Shown: positions 1 through 9,041, numbered from the stretch's first letter. The stretch is 64,000 nucleotides of DNA from Acidobacteriota bacterium (GCA_003224085.1 QHYK01000038.1:1-64000); one strand, 5' to 3'. Notes: a model not told the origin generated them from the sequence alone. Numbers and translations: made by a program.

Positions 1-1
1 G

Positions 2-2293
2 GTCCACGTCATTCACGGGGTACAAGGCATTCTCTGGCCGGGCGACAAAGGCGCCATGGTCAGCGGGATGTTCCCGTACGGCGCGTTCGAGACGCTTAGC
101 GAGGAGAATCCCGTCTTTTCCACACTCTTCGGATACTTCAACGGACTAACCCATAACCTGGCCGTCCGCGGGCAGGTTACGAGCGCCAGCGCGGAGTATG
201 TCACCGGCGAGTATTTTCGCGGCCTGGTAGTGTCGCCGGCCGCGGGACGTCTGATCGACTCCGAAGACGACCGTCCAGGCGCAGCGCCGGTCGCCGTAAT
301 CAGTTTTGCTACAAGCCAAAATCGCTTTGGAGGACCGCAGAATGCGATTGGACAGCCGATTCTCGTCGATAACATTCCCTTCACGGTGATCGGCGTCGCG
401 CCGCCGGAATTCTTCGGAGTCGACCCTGCGGTAGCGCCGGACCTCTACCTTCCGTTGCACACGAATGTGCTCCTGGACGGCGCCGGAGCGGCTCGTATGT
501 ATGGCGACGGAAACTTCTACTGGATCGAAATGATGGGCCGCCTGCGTCCCGGCGTCAGCATGGCCCAGGCGCAGGCAGCGCTGGCTCCTCGCTTCCATCA
601 ATGGGTTGCCACCACCGCCAAGACCGACGGTGAGCGCGCCAAACTGCCCGCGCTGATTCTGAATCCCGGCGCCGAAGGTCTGGGCAGCCTGCGCCGCCAG
701 TATTCCAAGCCTCTGTACGTGCTCCTGACGATGGTGGGATTGATCCTGGCGGTCGCGTGCGCGAACATCGCCAATCTGCTGCTGGCAAGGGCCGCCGCAC
801 GACGCCGCGAAATGGCTGTCCGGCTCAGCCTGGGAGCGAGACGGTTCCGCGTCGTGCGGCAGTTGCTTACCGAGAGTGTGATGCTGGCGTCGCTCGGCGG
901 AGCGTTAGGGGTCTTGTTTGCGATCTGGGGCGTGCGATCGCTGACGCTTCTGCTCTCCAACGGGCAGGAGAACTTTACGCTGCACGCGGAATTGAACTGG
1001 AGCGTGCTGGGCGTGACGGCGGCGCTCTCAGTGGTTTGCGGCCTGTTATTTGGCCTCGCGCCGGCGATTCAGTCGACGCGTCCGGACGTCATGCCCGCGC
1101 TGAAGAATGGCCGCGGGGGCGGACCGCGCCGCCGCGCGCAGCAGGTTCTGGTGGTCGCCCAGATCGCGATCTCTTTTCTCATCCTGGTCGCCGCGGGTCT
1201 CTTTGTCCGGACACTCAACAAGCTGCACTCCGTCCAACTGGGATACGCCCGCGAGAACATCCTTCTGTTCTCGTTGAATGCGCGCCAGGCCGGGCATCGC
1301 GCCCCGGAGATCGCCACTTTTTACACGGACCTGCGCGAGCGCTTCGAATCGATTCCCGGAGTGAGCAGCGCGACGCTTTCGCAATCCTCGATCATCAGCG
1401 CCGGCAGTGCCGGGGGGGCGTACAGGGGGACAATGAAGATCGGCGCTGTTACCATCGCAGGCGCAGGCGTCATGGTCGCCGGACCGCGTTTCCTCACGAC
1501 CATGCAGATTCCGATCCTGGCCGGGCGTGAGATTGACGACCGCGACCAACCGGGCTCCACGCCGGTTGCAGTGATCAGCGAGCGGCTGGCGCGGACTTAC
1601 TTCGGGAACGAGAATCCGGTGGGCCGGCGCATCACGTTCCAGGACGAGAAGCGCGATCTCGAAATCGTGGGCGTGTCGGCTAACCTGCGGTACGGTGGTC
1701 TGAAACAGGAGAGTCCGATGACCGTGTTCGCGGCGGCCAGCCAGTTTTCTCCGGACCGAGTGACCTACGCGCTGCGCACTTTGGGTGATCCGCTGGGGTA
1801 TGTCAGGAGTGTCCATGAGATCGTGCGGAAGGCAGATTCACGCATACCCGTCACAAACGTGATCACACAGGCTGCGGAAATCGATCGGACGATCAGCCGG
1901 GAAGTGACGTTCGCGAAACTATGCACGGGTTTCGCGGTTCTCGCTCTCCTGATCGCGTGCGTGGGACTCTACGGGACGATGTCCTACAGCGTCGCGCGGC
2001 AGGTCGGCGAGATTGGAATCCGTATGGCTCTGGGCGCGCAACGCGGCGCCGTGGTATGGATGGTTCTGCGCCGCGTTCTACTACTGGCGGCGGTGGGACT
2101 CGCGATCAGCGTGCCTGCCGCGTTGAGCGCGTCCCAGCTTGTCAAATCGTTTCTGTTCGACACCCGGCCCAATGATCCGGGAACCCTGGCGCTGGCCGGT
2201 GTCGTCCTCCTAAGCACCGCGATTCTCGCTGGCTATGCGCCGGCAAGGCGAGCGTCCCGAATTGATCCGCTGGCGGCTCTGCGGCACGAGTAA
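2..2293 (+). CDS. ADOP-family ABC transporter permease (MacB/FtsX type), 5'-truncated by the window edge
   Basis: The frame is open to the left edge with no stop, so the true start lies outside the window; an internal ATG at 56 is not a convincing start. The visible part holds a MacB periplasmic core region, then a four-helix FtsX permease unit (helix around 721-800 followed by the ANIANLLLARAAARRREMAVR segment), a second periplasmic core, and a C-terminal FtsX unit ending with the APARRASRIDPLAALRHE signature. This double-FtsX layout is the acidobacterial duplicated-permease (ADOP) family, which usually works with a separate MacB-like ATPase. The substrate is unknown; export of small molecules or proteins, or mechanotransmission, are the family options. 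No ATPase is visible downstream. Family call is firm, function is inferred. Confidence 0.93.
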   Translation, partial: VHVIHGVQGILWPGDKGAMVSGMFPYGAFETLSEENPVFSTLFGYFNGLTHNLAVRGQVTSASAEYVTGEYFRGLVVSPAAGRLIDSEDDRPGAAPVAVISFATSQNRFGGPQNAIGQPILVDNIPFTVIGVAPPEFFGVDPAVAPDLYLPLHTNVLLDGAGAARMYGDGNFYWIEMMGRLRPGVSMAQAQAALAPRFHQWVATTAKTDGERAKLPALILNPGAEGLGSLRRQYSKPLYVLLTMVGLILAVACANIANLLLARAAARRREMAVRLSLGARRFRVVRQLLTESVMLASLGGALGVLFAIWGVRSLTLLLSNGQENFTLHAELNWSVLGVTAALSVVCGLLFGLAPAIQSTRPDVMPALKNGRGGGPRRRAQQVLVVAQIAISFLILVAAGLFVRTLNKLHSVQLGYARENILLFSLNARQAGHRAPEIATFYTDLRERFESIPGVSSATLSQSSIISAGSAGGAYRGTMKIGAVTIAGAGVMVAGPRFLTTMQIPILAGREIDDRDQPGSTPVAVISERLARTYFGNENPVGRRITFQDEKRDLEIVGVSANLRYGGLKQESPMTVFAAASQFSPDRVTYALRTLGDPLGYVRSVHEIVRKADSRIPVTNVITQAAEIDRTISREVTFAKLCTGFAVLALLIACVGLYGTMSYSVARQVGEIGIRMALGAQRGAVVWMVLRRVLLLAAVGLAISVPAALSASQLVKSFLFDTRPNDPGTLALAGVVLLSTAILAGYAPARRASRIDPLAALRHE

Positions 2294-2301
2294 GACATGG
2301 T

Positions 2302-2321
2302 CCTTCGTACCACAACGAAGG
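2302..2321 (+). terminator. Weak stem-loop just after the ADOP permease
   Basis: CCTTCGT (2302-2308) and ACGAAGG (2315-2321) are perfect 7-bp inverted arms around a 6-nt loop, 8 nt after the permease stop codon. There is no T-run after the stem, so a Rho-independent terminator is only possible, or the hairpin may protect the mRNA 3' end. Confidence 0.3.
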
Positions 2322-2572
2322 TTGAAAATGTTCCGCGCCCGCGCACATTGATCATGGTAGCTGCTCGCGATACAGGCCGAGCTACGTTGGGATCGAGGAC
2401 GCGGCCGCAGCGAAGTCCTGGATACTCGACCTACCCGATAAACCCCGTTGCGGACAAGGTGAAAATTTCGCCCCAAAAAGCACTTGTCCGGTAACCGCAC
2501 TACACATCCATTGAACTGGTGGCTGTTAACAGTTTGGTGTTAGGAGCGTCTTGTTAGGCGTCGGAGAACCCG

Positions 2573-2866
2573 GTGAAACATCTAAGTTTTTTCCTCGTTT
2601 TGGTCACCGTCGCCAATCTGGCCGTCTTGGCCATGCCTGCTGGAACGGGCACTCCTGCCGCTTTCCCCGCAGCGCAGGCGTTGCAACCCGATTCGTGCCA
2701 CGTCACCACACCGAACGGAATCGTCGCGGGCTCATCGGAGCGAAACGAAAAGAGCCACGGCAACGCGCTGCTGTCGGTCGGCCCGTTTGGACTGTGGCCA
2801 AACGGCACGGTTGTGTTCAAACCAGGCGGCGCCGGATTTCAGACGCAAGAAGGAGCGCTCGGGATG
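2573..2866 (+). pseudogene. Secreted acidobacterial hypothetical protein, 3' half replaced
   Basis: Starts with a clear signal peptide (MKHLSFFLVLVTVANLAVLA). The body contains TTPNGIVAGSSER, SVGPFGLWPNGTVVFKPGG and GALGMKF, which from memory resemble the N-terminal half of small secreted proteins common in acidobacteria. In those the chain continues past the GMKF motif for roughly another 80 residues; here the frame runs instead straight into the signal peptide of the LprI-like gene, whose own start (ATG 2864) and ribosome binding site lie inside this motif. I infer that the original 3' half was lost and the two coding stretches were joined in frame. The frame as it stands reaches a stop at 3010. 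Confidence 0.5.
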
Positions 2867-3284
2867 AAGTTCAGGCTGATGCTGGGGCTACTGATCTCTT
2901 CGTGCCTAACGGTGGTGCAAACGCATAAGCAAAAGCCTGACCCGTGCAAAGACACGTCGCACATGACGACAGGGGGAAATGAACGACTGCGCCCTCAAGG
3001 ACCTGCATGAAACGGAATTGAAATTAGAAAGGCTTCTGAAGCAGCTGGGGCTGGCCCCAAACAGCCCAGAGCAAAAGGCGTGGGAGGCCTACCGGGACGC
3101 ACAGCTGGCCGCGCTCTATCCACCAGGGGATGTTTCAAGCTATGGTTCTGTCTATCCCCTGTGTTTGGCCGTCTTGAAGAAAGCTCTCACAGAGGGCCGA
3201 ATCCGCGACTTGAAAGCGCTCACAACGTCGGGAGAAGGTGATGTCTGTTACGGTTATCGGGCTTCCAGCAACAAAAGCAACTAA
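2864..3284 (+). pseudogene. LprI-family (DUF1311) secreted protein, frameshifted
   Basis: AAGGAG at 2850-2855 lies 8 nt before ATG 2864, which opens a lipoprotein-like signal sequence (MKFRLMLGLLISSCLTVV) followed by DPCKD. At a run of five G (2972-2976) the frame breaks; removing one G rejoins it as TGEMNDCALKDLHETELKLE and on to the stop at 3284. The joined protein has the four cysteines expected of a DUF1311/LprI domain (DPC, NDC, YPLC, GDVC), split across the break. LprI proteins are small envelope proteins, some acting as lysozyme inhibitors. Either a true frameshift mutation, a phase-variable G tract or an assembly error. The ATG at 2979 could restart the second half without export. Confidence 0.62.
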
Positions 3285-3343
3285 CATTGCCTCGCAACTG
3301 CGAATCCGGGCATGTGAACCTGAGCGAAATCTCGTCACACCTT

Positions 3344-3658
3344 TCACGGAAATTCCGCGATGAGCTTTTGTCGAATCTCGTAGCGGTTGAGGACTTCAAC
3401 GTGAGCAATTGTTCCCGCGACAACGTCAAGGACCAGCATTCCTTCGACTGCGTCCAAGTCCAGACAACGGTGGCCAGGGCCGTAGCTTCCTTCCGGTTTG
3501 GGCTGGGTATAAAACGACGAGCAGAAGTTATCTCCGCATCGGCAACGGTCTACGACCTTCAATTGTGGCACTTGGGCAGCCAACTCAACCTCTCCTTGCT
3601 TCTTGAGAAGCTGTTCAAGTTCAAGAGCCAGCATCGGGAATATTTCGGTAAGTAGCAA
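3344..3658 (-). CDS. Conserved small hypothetical protein with CxCG..C motif
   Basis: The C-terminal part reads VDRCRCGDNFCSSFYTQP, then YGPGHRCLDLD, EGMLVLDVVAGTIAHVEVL. The two cysteine clusters and the alternating hydrophobic tail look like a small compact beta-rich domain seen in many acidobacterial genomes; I cannot name a function. The N-terminal part is helical (LALELEQLLKKQGEVELAAQ). Start choice is uncertain: the only ATG is at 3634, but the family-like TEIFP segment lies before it, so a TTG at 3658 with weak AGG upstream is preferred. The frame extends to a TTG at 3781 without support. It stands alone, converging on the LprI-like remnant. Confidence 0.55.
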   Translation of the reverse strand: MLLTEIFPMLALELEQLLKKQGEVELAAQVPQLKVVDRCRCGDNFCSSFYTQPKPEGSYGPGHRCLDLDAVEGMLVLDVVAGTIAHVEVLNRYEIRQKLIAEFP

Positions 3659-4395
3659 GGTTCTGCCTCGCTCGTACGAAAGCCGAATCCTAGCACGCTC
3701 TGCTCGCTTCCCATCGCTAATTGGGATAAGCCCCGGTATCGAGCTTATCAATGCACCCGAAGAAACAACCCAAGAAGGCAACCTGCCCTGGTTTGTAACG
3801 AGCAGGCATCGAACGTATCTTGCACCGGCATACGAATTCAGTGATGATCCTCCTCCCCCTCATTGTGGCTCCCTCCATTGCTTCGCAAAGTTCCTAGAAA
3901 AACTGAAACTTCGTTGTTGAGGTTTTCCATTTTCGAGGCCTCTGTAGTGGTACAGGGACGAAGATCCGACTGAAATTCAGTGGCTTTTCTGGCGCGGAAA
4001 GGTGAACGGTGCATGAAAGACTCGGTTCACCCTGCAGTTCACCGCTCCGTTCACGTCAGCAGTGAAGGGAAGTTTGCCCGGAGCACGGAGGTTGGGTTTC
4101 ACGCGAGGGTTGATTTTGGACAGGGGCAAAACAACGGAGTGGGCTGGAGCGGCCCCACTTTTCGCCACTTGCTCGTGGCGAAAAAACCGCAGGGGTCGCT
4201 CCAGCCCACACGTTCTCCGAGAAGCGCGTCTCGGGGCCAGGGGAAATAGGTATGCTGCTAGTCATCCCAGAAGGAGCTACGAGCTTCTCGCGAATTACGG
4301 CTGCTTCGCTCGGGAAATTTGTGACAAGTGCCGAATCGTGCTCGGTGCCCGGCGCCGACGCCCCGGAGTTGGCCGAAGCCAAAAACCTACCTTGG
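3659..4395. other. Intergenic stretch holding a folded repeat-like element
   Basis: No reading frame here has a recognisable product. The only clear structure is the nested inverted repeat at 4139-4234, listed separately. The rest shows nothing I can support. Confidence 0.6.
4139..4234. repeat. Nested long stem-loop plus second hairpin (REP/MITE-like)
   Basis: Outer arms of 18 bp (4139-4156 and 4192-4209) match with a single G:T position; inside them TTTTCGCCAC (4159-4168) and GTGGCGAAAA (4175-4184) form a perfect 10-bp stem with a 6-nt loop. Eight bases further, CCGAGA (4217-4222) pairs with TCTCGG (4229-4234). Such nested palindromes outside genes are typical of REP-like or miniature elements; no copy is found elsewhere in the window. 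Confidence 0.65.
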
Positions 4396-5301
4396 TCAGA
4401 AAAAAAGACTAGGCCTTTGCGAAGAAGAAGCTGTCTCAAGTTCTTTGCGACCCGAGGCAGCGCCTTCGCGTTCCGGTGCCTTGCGGCCATAGTGCACGAT
4501 GAGATGCAAGAAGAACATCAGGACAAGGATGCTGCCGAAGGTAACAACAATCGTGGCGCCGGTGGGCGTGTCGAGTAAGACGCTGAGGTAGCACCCCAGC
4601 GCCGATACCAGTGTGCCCATGGTCCAGCCGATGGCCAGGCGCGAGCCGATGCGGTCCGCAAATAGCATGGCCCCGACACTGGGAACGATGAGATAACAAA
4701 ACACCAGCAAAACGCCTGCGATAGCCACCGAAGAGGTCACGACAAACCCGAAAGACGCGTAGAAAAGAAAATCCCAAAAGTGCACGCTTATGCCTAACTG
4801 CTCCGCTTTGGCGTGGTTCATGGAAATGGACAGGAATTTTTTGCGAAAAATGAAGTGGAAGATACCGACCGCGCCGTAAAGCAAAGCGGTCTTGCGGACC
4901 TCGGGCCAGGAAACAGCGAGGATGTTACCAACCAGCATGTCCTTGAGATGCTCCGTTTCACCGGTTGCTTTGCTCATCAAAAGAATGGCCGTAGCCGAAG
5001 CGACGGCGTAGGCGATGCCGATAAATGCCTCTTGGGGGATGTGGCCGCGGGCGCTCCGAGCGAACGAGAAGATGGCGGCACCGAGGAACGTGAAGGCAAG
5101 ACTGATCCAGTACGCAACGCGGCCATGCGGGTCTATGCCGACGACGACGGCGACCGTGGCGCCCAGCGCCGCGATTTGGGCCAGAGCAAGGTCGACGAAG
5201 ATGACCCCGCGCTCGACGACGTGCACGCCCAAATAGGCGTGTATTCCGGTGAGGATGAGACTCGCAACGAAAGGCGCGAGTAAGAAGGGCAGGATTTCCA
5301 T
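4396..5301 (-). CDS. znuB: Metal (zinc/manganese type) ABC transporter permease
   Basis: 301 residues with about eight hydrophobic helices and the ABC-3 family pattern: N-terminal GIHAYLGVHVVERGVIFVDLALAQIAALG, a middle KAEQLGISVHFWDFLFYASFGFVVTSSV segment and VLLVFCYLIVPSVGAMLFADR. ABC-3 permeases import Zn, Mn or Fe(II) across the inner membrane together with a solute-binding protein and an ATPase. It follows the ZnuA-like gene by 17 nt on the same strand, so the two are co-transcribed. The C-terminal tail is unusually long and charged. No ATPase gene (znuC) follows; the next sequence downstream is the repeat-bearing intergenic region. The metal cannot be told from sequence. Confidence 0.9.
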   Translation of the reverse strand: MEILPFLLAPFVASLILTGIHAYLGVHVVERGVIFVDLALAQIAALGATVAVVVGIDPHGRVAYWISLAFTFLGAAIFSFARSARGHIPQEAFIGIAYAVASATAILLMSKATGETEHLKDMLVGNILAVSWPEVRKTALLYGAVGIFHFIFRKKFLSISMNHAKAEQLGISVHFWDFLFYASFGFVVTSSVAIAGVLLVFCYLIVPSVGAMLFADRIGSRLAIGWTMGTLVSALGCYLSVLLDTPTGATIVVTFGSILVLMFFLHLIVHYGRKAPEREGAASGRKELETASSSQRPSLFF

Positions 5302-5318
5302 TCCGCAATCTCCCGGCG

Positions 5319-6263
5319 TTATTTTGTCTCTTCAAAGGCTTGCTTCAGTTTCGCAATATCATAATCAAACAGCTTGAAATAGTCGGTGATTTCCTTTTCG
5401 CCGCCGACGGACGGCATGAGCACTATGACTTTCGCGCCGGTCTCACGGGCGATCGAGTTGGGTGTTTTTAAGTCGAAATACGGTTCAACAGCGATGACCT
5501 TGACGCCTTCGCGCTTCATCAGGCCGATGAGCGCGACCGTATGCTGAGGACTCGGGGGGATGCCGGGGCGCGGCTCGACGTAGCCGACAACCTCGATATG
5601 AAAGTGTTCGGCGAAATTGGGCCAGGAGCGATGATAGGTGACGATCTTGCGTCCGGCGTAGGGCTTCATCTCCGCGAGCCACTTGTCATCGGACTGCCTA
5701 ATGCGCTGCTCGAAGTTGTCGTAGCGTTGGGCGAAGTAGGACGCGTCATCGGGTCGCATTTCCGAGAGTTTATTTTGGATTCCCTTAGCGATGCGCAGAC
5801 CATTTTCGGGATCGAGCCAATAATGCGGATTCCCGAGGGGATGGACGTCACCCTCGGCTCGAGTGACTATCCCTGTGGGAATTTCCAGAATCTTTGAGTA
5901 GCGCGAAGCGTCGAAGTAACCCGGCGCGCCGACCTGGATTTTCGGATTCGTGGATTGCGTGATCAGGGGAGGAAGCCAGCCGATTTCGAGTTCCAAGCCG
6001 ACGACAATGAGGAGGTCGGCTCTGCGAAGTTTGAGCAGAAAGCTGGGTTTGGCTTCGACGAAGTGTGGGTCCTGGTAGCCGCGGGCGATCGATTCGACTT
6101 CGACTCTGTCGCCGCCGATCTCCTGCGCGAGTGCCGCCAGGTCCGTTGTGGCGGTCATTATGTTTAGTTTGCTCGCCGCGCGCGTTGGCGGACAGGTGGC
6201 GCAGAACAAGACGACCGCGGCGACGAGGGCAATGCAGCGAATGCAAATATGTGCGCTTCGCAT
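5319..6263 (-). CDS. znuA: Metal ABC transporter substrate-binding protein (cluster A-I)
   Basis: 314 residues with a signal peptide ending near residue 29 (CATCPPTRAAS). Candidate metal ligands sit where the TroA/ZnuA fold places them: H67 in QDPHFVEAKPS, H141/H147 in HPLGNPHYWLDPEN, H211 in VTYHRSW and the acidic pair in AVEPYFD (about 260-264). The His-rich loop of many zinc-specific ZnuA proteins is missing, so Mn or Fe cannot be excluded. It acts in the periplasm, passing metal to the permease encoded 17 nt downstream, and follows the outer-membrane protein gene by 19 nt, forming one operon. Confidence 0.92.
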   Translation of the reverse strand: MRSAHICIRCIALVAAVVLFCATCPPTRAASKLNIMTATTDLAALAQEIGGDRVEVESIARGYQDPHFVEAKPSFLLKLRRADLLIVVGLELEIGWLPPLITQSTNPKIQVGAPGYFDASRYSKILEIPTGIVTRAEGDVHPLGNPHYWLDPENGLRIAKGIQNKLSEMRPDDASYFAQRYDNFEQRIRQSDDKWLAEMKPYAGRKIVTYHRSWPNFAEHFHIEVVGYVEPRPGIPPSPQHTVALIGLMKREGVKVIAVEPYFDLKTPNSIARETGAKVIVLMPSVGGEKEITDYFKLFDYDIAKLKQAFEETK

Positions 6264-6282
6264 GGTTTGTCCGGAAAGCGGC

Positions 6283-7686
6283 TTAGAACGCGTGCGCGCC
6301 GTGCGCGCCCATCACGAAAAGGAATTGAAACAAGAATTCGTTGGCGTTGGTGAACCGAGCATTGGTGATATCCCACAAATGTCCGTAACGATACTGACTA
6401 CGGATCTGGCTGAACTCGCTCGGCCAGTAAGTGAGGATACCAGAAAAACCGGTGTCGGTCAGGCTTGCATTTGTAGCCCGGCCGCTGCGGTCGAATCGTC
6501 CGCCGACCGTCCAGCGTCGATTGATGCGGTATTCGGCCGAAGAGTACAGGCCGAAAGCGTGCTGCGTTTCAAAAACGTTGCGAGGAGACAGTTGATCGCG
6601 GGCGCTCCAAAAGAGCTCGGTGCGGAAAAGGAAAGAATGGTAGATGGAGCGGCGCAGTGGCTTCCAACGGAGAGTAGCGTCCGCGGCATAAAGATTGCTC
6701 AGGAAATTCTCCGGGTTGAACGTTGTGCCGATGCCCGCATGGTTGTGGCCGCGCGCGTAAGAGCCGCCAAGGTCAATGTTGGTCGATTCGCCGAGGTCGC
6801 GGTAGAGACGAACGTGGCCGACAACACTGACGTCCTGCCGTCGGTTGGCGGTGAAAACATCACTCGAATCGCCCCGATAAACCTGGGCCGTTCCCTGGAA
6901 GAACCAATTCTTGGGGGCCGGTAGGAATCGCGAGAGGGAAATGCCGGCATCGTCAATGCCGTCTTCCCCGCCAACAAGATTCTCGGTGACCAGAGGGCGA
7001 TCGATGAATGGAAGAGCATGATTATGCGTGGTGTTGACCTTGCCGAGTTCAGCGCGCATTTTGCCGACCTTCAGAAGCAGACCGGCGGGAAGAGAAGTGA
7101 AAGTAACGTAGCCTTCCTCGACGTTTACACCGGTCTCGCCAAAGGAAAGGAAAGCATCAGCGCGGGCATACGGGTCAATGATCGCTTGCAGGCCGACTTC
7201 CGACTCGTGCAGTTCGAGCGAGCGCGAAGGAGACACAGTGTTGCGTCCTGCGGTTCCGATGAAGTCGCCAATCAAACTGATATCGGGATTGAGGAGCTTG
7301 GCGTTGGAGGTGGCGCCTCCATAGACCTGCGTCTGAGCGATTTGCGCCGGAACCGGCTCGGGAGAACGCGGGGAAGACGTCGCTGAGGGCGCGACTGCCA
7401 GCATGCCTGGTTCAACATGAGATGACGCAAGCAAGACGCGGCCTTCGTGTTGCGGCGCAGCGCCTTTGGCGTCCCGCAGCACCTGCAGTTCGCTACGAAG
7501 CAAACTGACTTGCTCTGCGAGAGAACGCACCTGCTCCTCGAGCGTTTTTATCCGCAATTCTTCCGAGGGTGCAGTAGGGGAGCTCGTCTCGGGAGTCCTT
7601 TTCGTCTCCGCCTCGAGAGGCCTCTCCTGAGCGTAAGCAGTTGCAGAAAATAGAACGCAAGCGGACAGCGATAAAAGTCGTTTCAT
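6283..7686 (-). CDS. Outer-membrane beta-barrel protein heading the metal-uptake operon
   Basis: The start ATG at 7686 gives a clean signal peptide (MKRLLSLSACVLFSATAYAQ). Residues about 30-65 form a coiled coil (KTLEEQVRSLAEQVSLLRSELQVL), followed by a proline-rich linker and a long alternating-strand region with repeated aromatic girdle residues, typical of a porin-like barrel. No TonB box or plug is seen. The frame extends upstream to 7740 but that would spoil the signal peptide. Placed first in an operon with ZnuA- and ZnuB-like proteins, it probably lets the metal or its chelate cross the outer membrane; this role is inferred from position only. A coiled coil before the barrel suggests trimerisation or peptidoglycan contact. 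Confidence 0.82.
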   Translation of the reverse strand: MKRLLSLSACVLFSATAYAQERPLEAETKRTPETSSPTAPSEELRIKTLEEQVRSLAEQVSLLRSELQVLRDAKGAAPQHEGRVLLASSHVEPGMLAVAPSATSSPRSPEPVPAQIAQTQVYGGATSNAKLLNPDISLIGDFIGTAGRNTVSPSRSLELHESEVGLQAIIDPYARADAFLSFGETGVNVEEGYVTFTSLPAGLLLKVGKMRAELGKVNTTHNHALPFIDRPLVTENLVGGEDGIDDAGISLSRFLPAPKNWFFQGTAQVYRGDSSDVFTANRRQDVSVVGHVRLYRDLGESTNIDLGGSYARGHNHAGIGTTFNPENFLSNLYAADATLRWKPLRRSIYHSFLFRTELFWSARDQLSPRNVFETQHAFGLYSSAEYRINRRWTVGGRFDRSGRATNASLTDTGFSGILTYWPSEFSQIRSQYRYGHLWDITNARFTNANEFLFQFLFVMGAHGAHAF

Positions 7687-7792
7687 GGCATCATCCAGGG
7701 GATACGTTTTTGAAAATTCTCTCGTTTCCGGGCCCTGCATCCGGAAACAGAGCCTGAAGTAAAATACATCCTTATTCGGTTGTTGGCTCCTA

Positions 7793-9041
7793 GACTATAA
7801 AAATACGGTGCTGCGCGCGGGCGGCGGAAGATTCTTTACCCGTCTGGGCGTCAGCAACTCCATTTTTCTCGGTGGCAATCCTCCTTTCCAGCCCAATGCC
7901 AGCGTTTCCTTTGGCTCGGTGGATAATCCTGGAGGCAGCGGGACCAATGCGGTCCCACTCGTGGTGACCACGCAGAGTAAGGCGTTCAAGAACCCGGAAG
8001 CGTGGAACTGGAATATTACTGTGGAGCGCCAGTTGTTCTGGAAATCGCTTCTGAGTGTGGGCTACGTGGGGCGTCGCGGTTTGCACCTGCAGCGGGAGGC
8101 AGACATCAATCAGCCCACCACGGCCTTGGTGGCGGCGAATCCCGGTGTCAACATCAACGCTCTGCGGCCTTACAAAGGTTTCGGGTCGATTCGCGAAACC
8201 GACAACGTGGCCAATTCCATTTATCATTACTCTTCAGGTCTCCTGGACCCGGCGCTTGTACAATGGTCTCCAGTTTGGCGCTGCGTACACCTTTTCGAAG
8301 AGCATGGACAATGGATCAAATCAGAGGGACGTGATTCCAGACACCTACGATCCGGGTATGCTGTGGGGACCGTCTGAATTCGACGTCCGGCACATCCTGA
8401 CAGTCAATTATTTATACCAGCTGCCTTTCTTCCGTCAGCAAACGGGCTTTGTGGGGAAGGCTCTGGGTGGTTGGCAGATCGCCGGGATTTCGCAATTCCA
8501 GACCGGCTTGCCTTGCAGCGTTGCCGGTCCCAATGACTATGCTGGTGTAGGCTTGGACTCGAACTTCAATTGCGGCGTGAACGGGCAATATTGGGTGATG
8601 AATGCCAAGCCCAAGATCATTGGAACTTTTGGTCCCAATGGACAATGGTTCCAAACCTGTCTGGTGAACGCATCGCCTTGTCCGGATGGTTCAGCGGCTT
8701 TTAATGGCGTGGACGAGAGAGTCTTTACCCCACCCGCGCAAGGAACATTCAATACGCAGCTCGTTCGCGACATCATTTATCAGCCGGGTTTTCAAAACTG
8801 GAATCTGGATTTATTCAAGAAATTTGCCATGGGCGAGAAGCGAGGGTTCGAGTTCCGTGCCGAGGCGTTCAACGTGTGGAACCATCCCAATTGGTGCGGC
8901 GCCAGCGGTTGCAGCAGCACGACCAACATCGGCCTGAACCCCACCAACACGAAAACCTTCGGCAAAGTGCTGATAAAAGGTGGCGGTTCGAGCGGCAGTG
9001 GCGAGCGCAACCTGCAACTGTCGTTGCGGTTTTTCTTCTAA
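7793..9041 (+). pseudogene. C-terminal remnant of an Oar-like TonB-dependent receptor
   Basis: The frame opens mid-barrel at about 7793 (KNTVLRAGGGRFFTRLG, an internal motif of this family) with no signal peptide, plug or start. It runs to about 8227, then a single extra T near 8228 shifts the frame; after it the coding continues as TLQVSWTRRLYNGLQFGAAYTFSKSMDNGS to a C-terminal RFFF, the aromatic end needed for barrel insertion. So roughly the last third of a receptor survives, with a 5' truncation and one indel. The left breakpoint falls in the promoter region of the divergent metal-uptake operon. Compare the intact receptors at 19738 and 38002. Confidence 0.85.

Noticed and set aside
1046-1816. 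Minus-strand open frame of 256 codons within the ADOP permease
   Set aside because: Shadow of a strongly conserved gene; no motifs.
7687-7792. Looked for a Zur box upstream of the metal-uptake operon
   Set aside because: No AT-rich palindrome resembling the known Zur or MntR sites could be found, so regulation by metal is not claimed.
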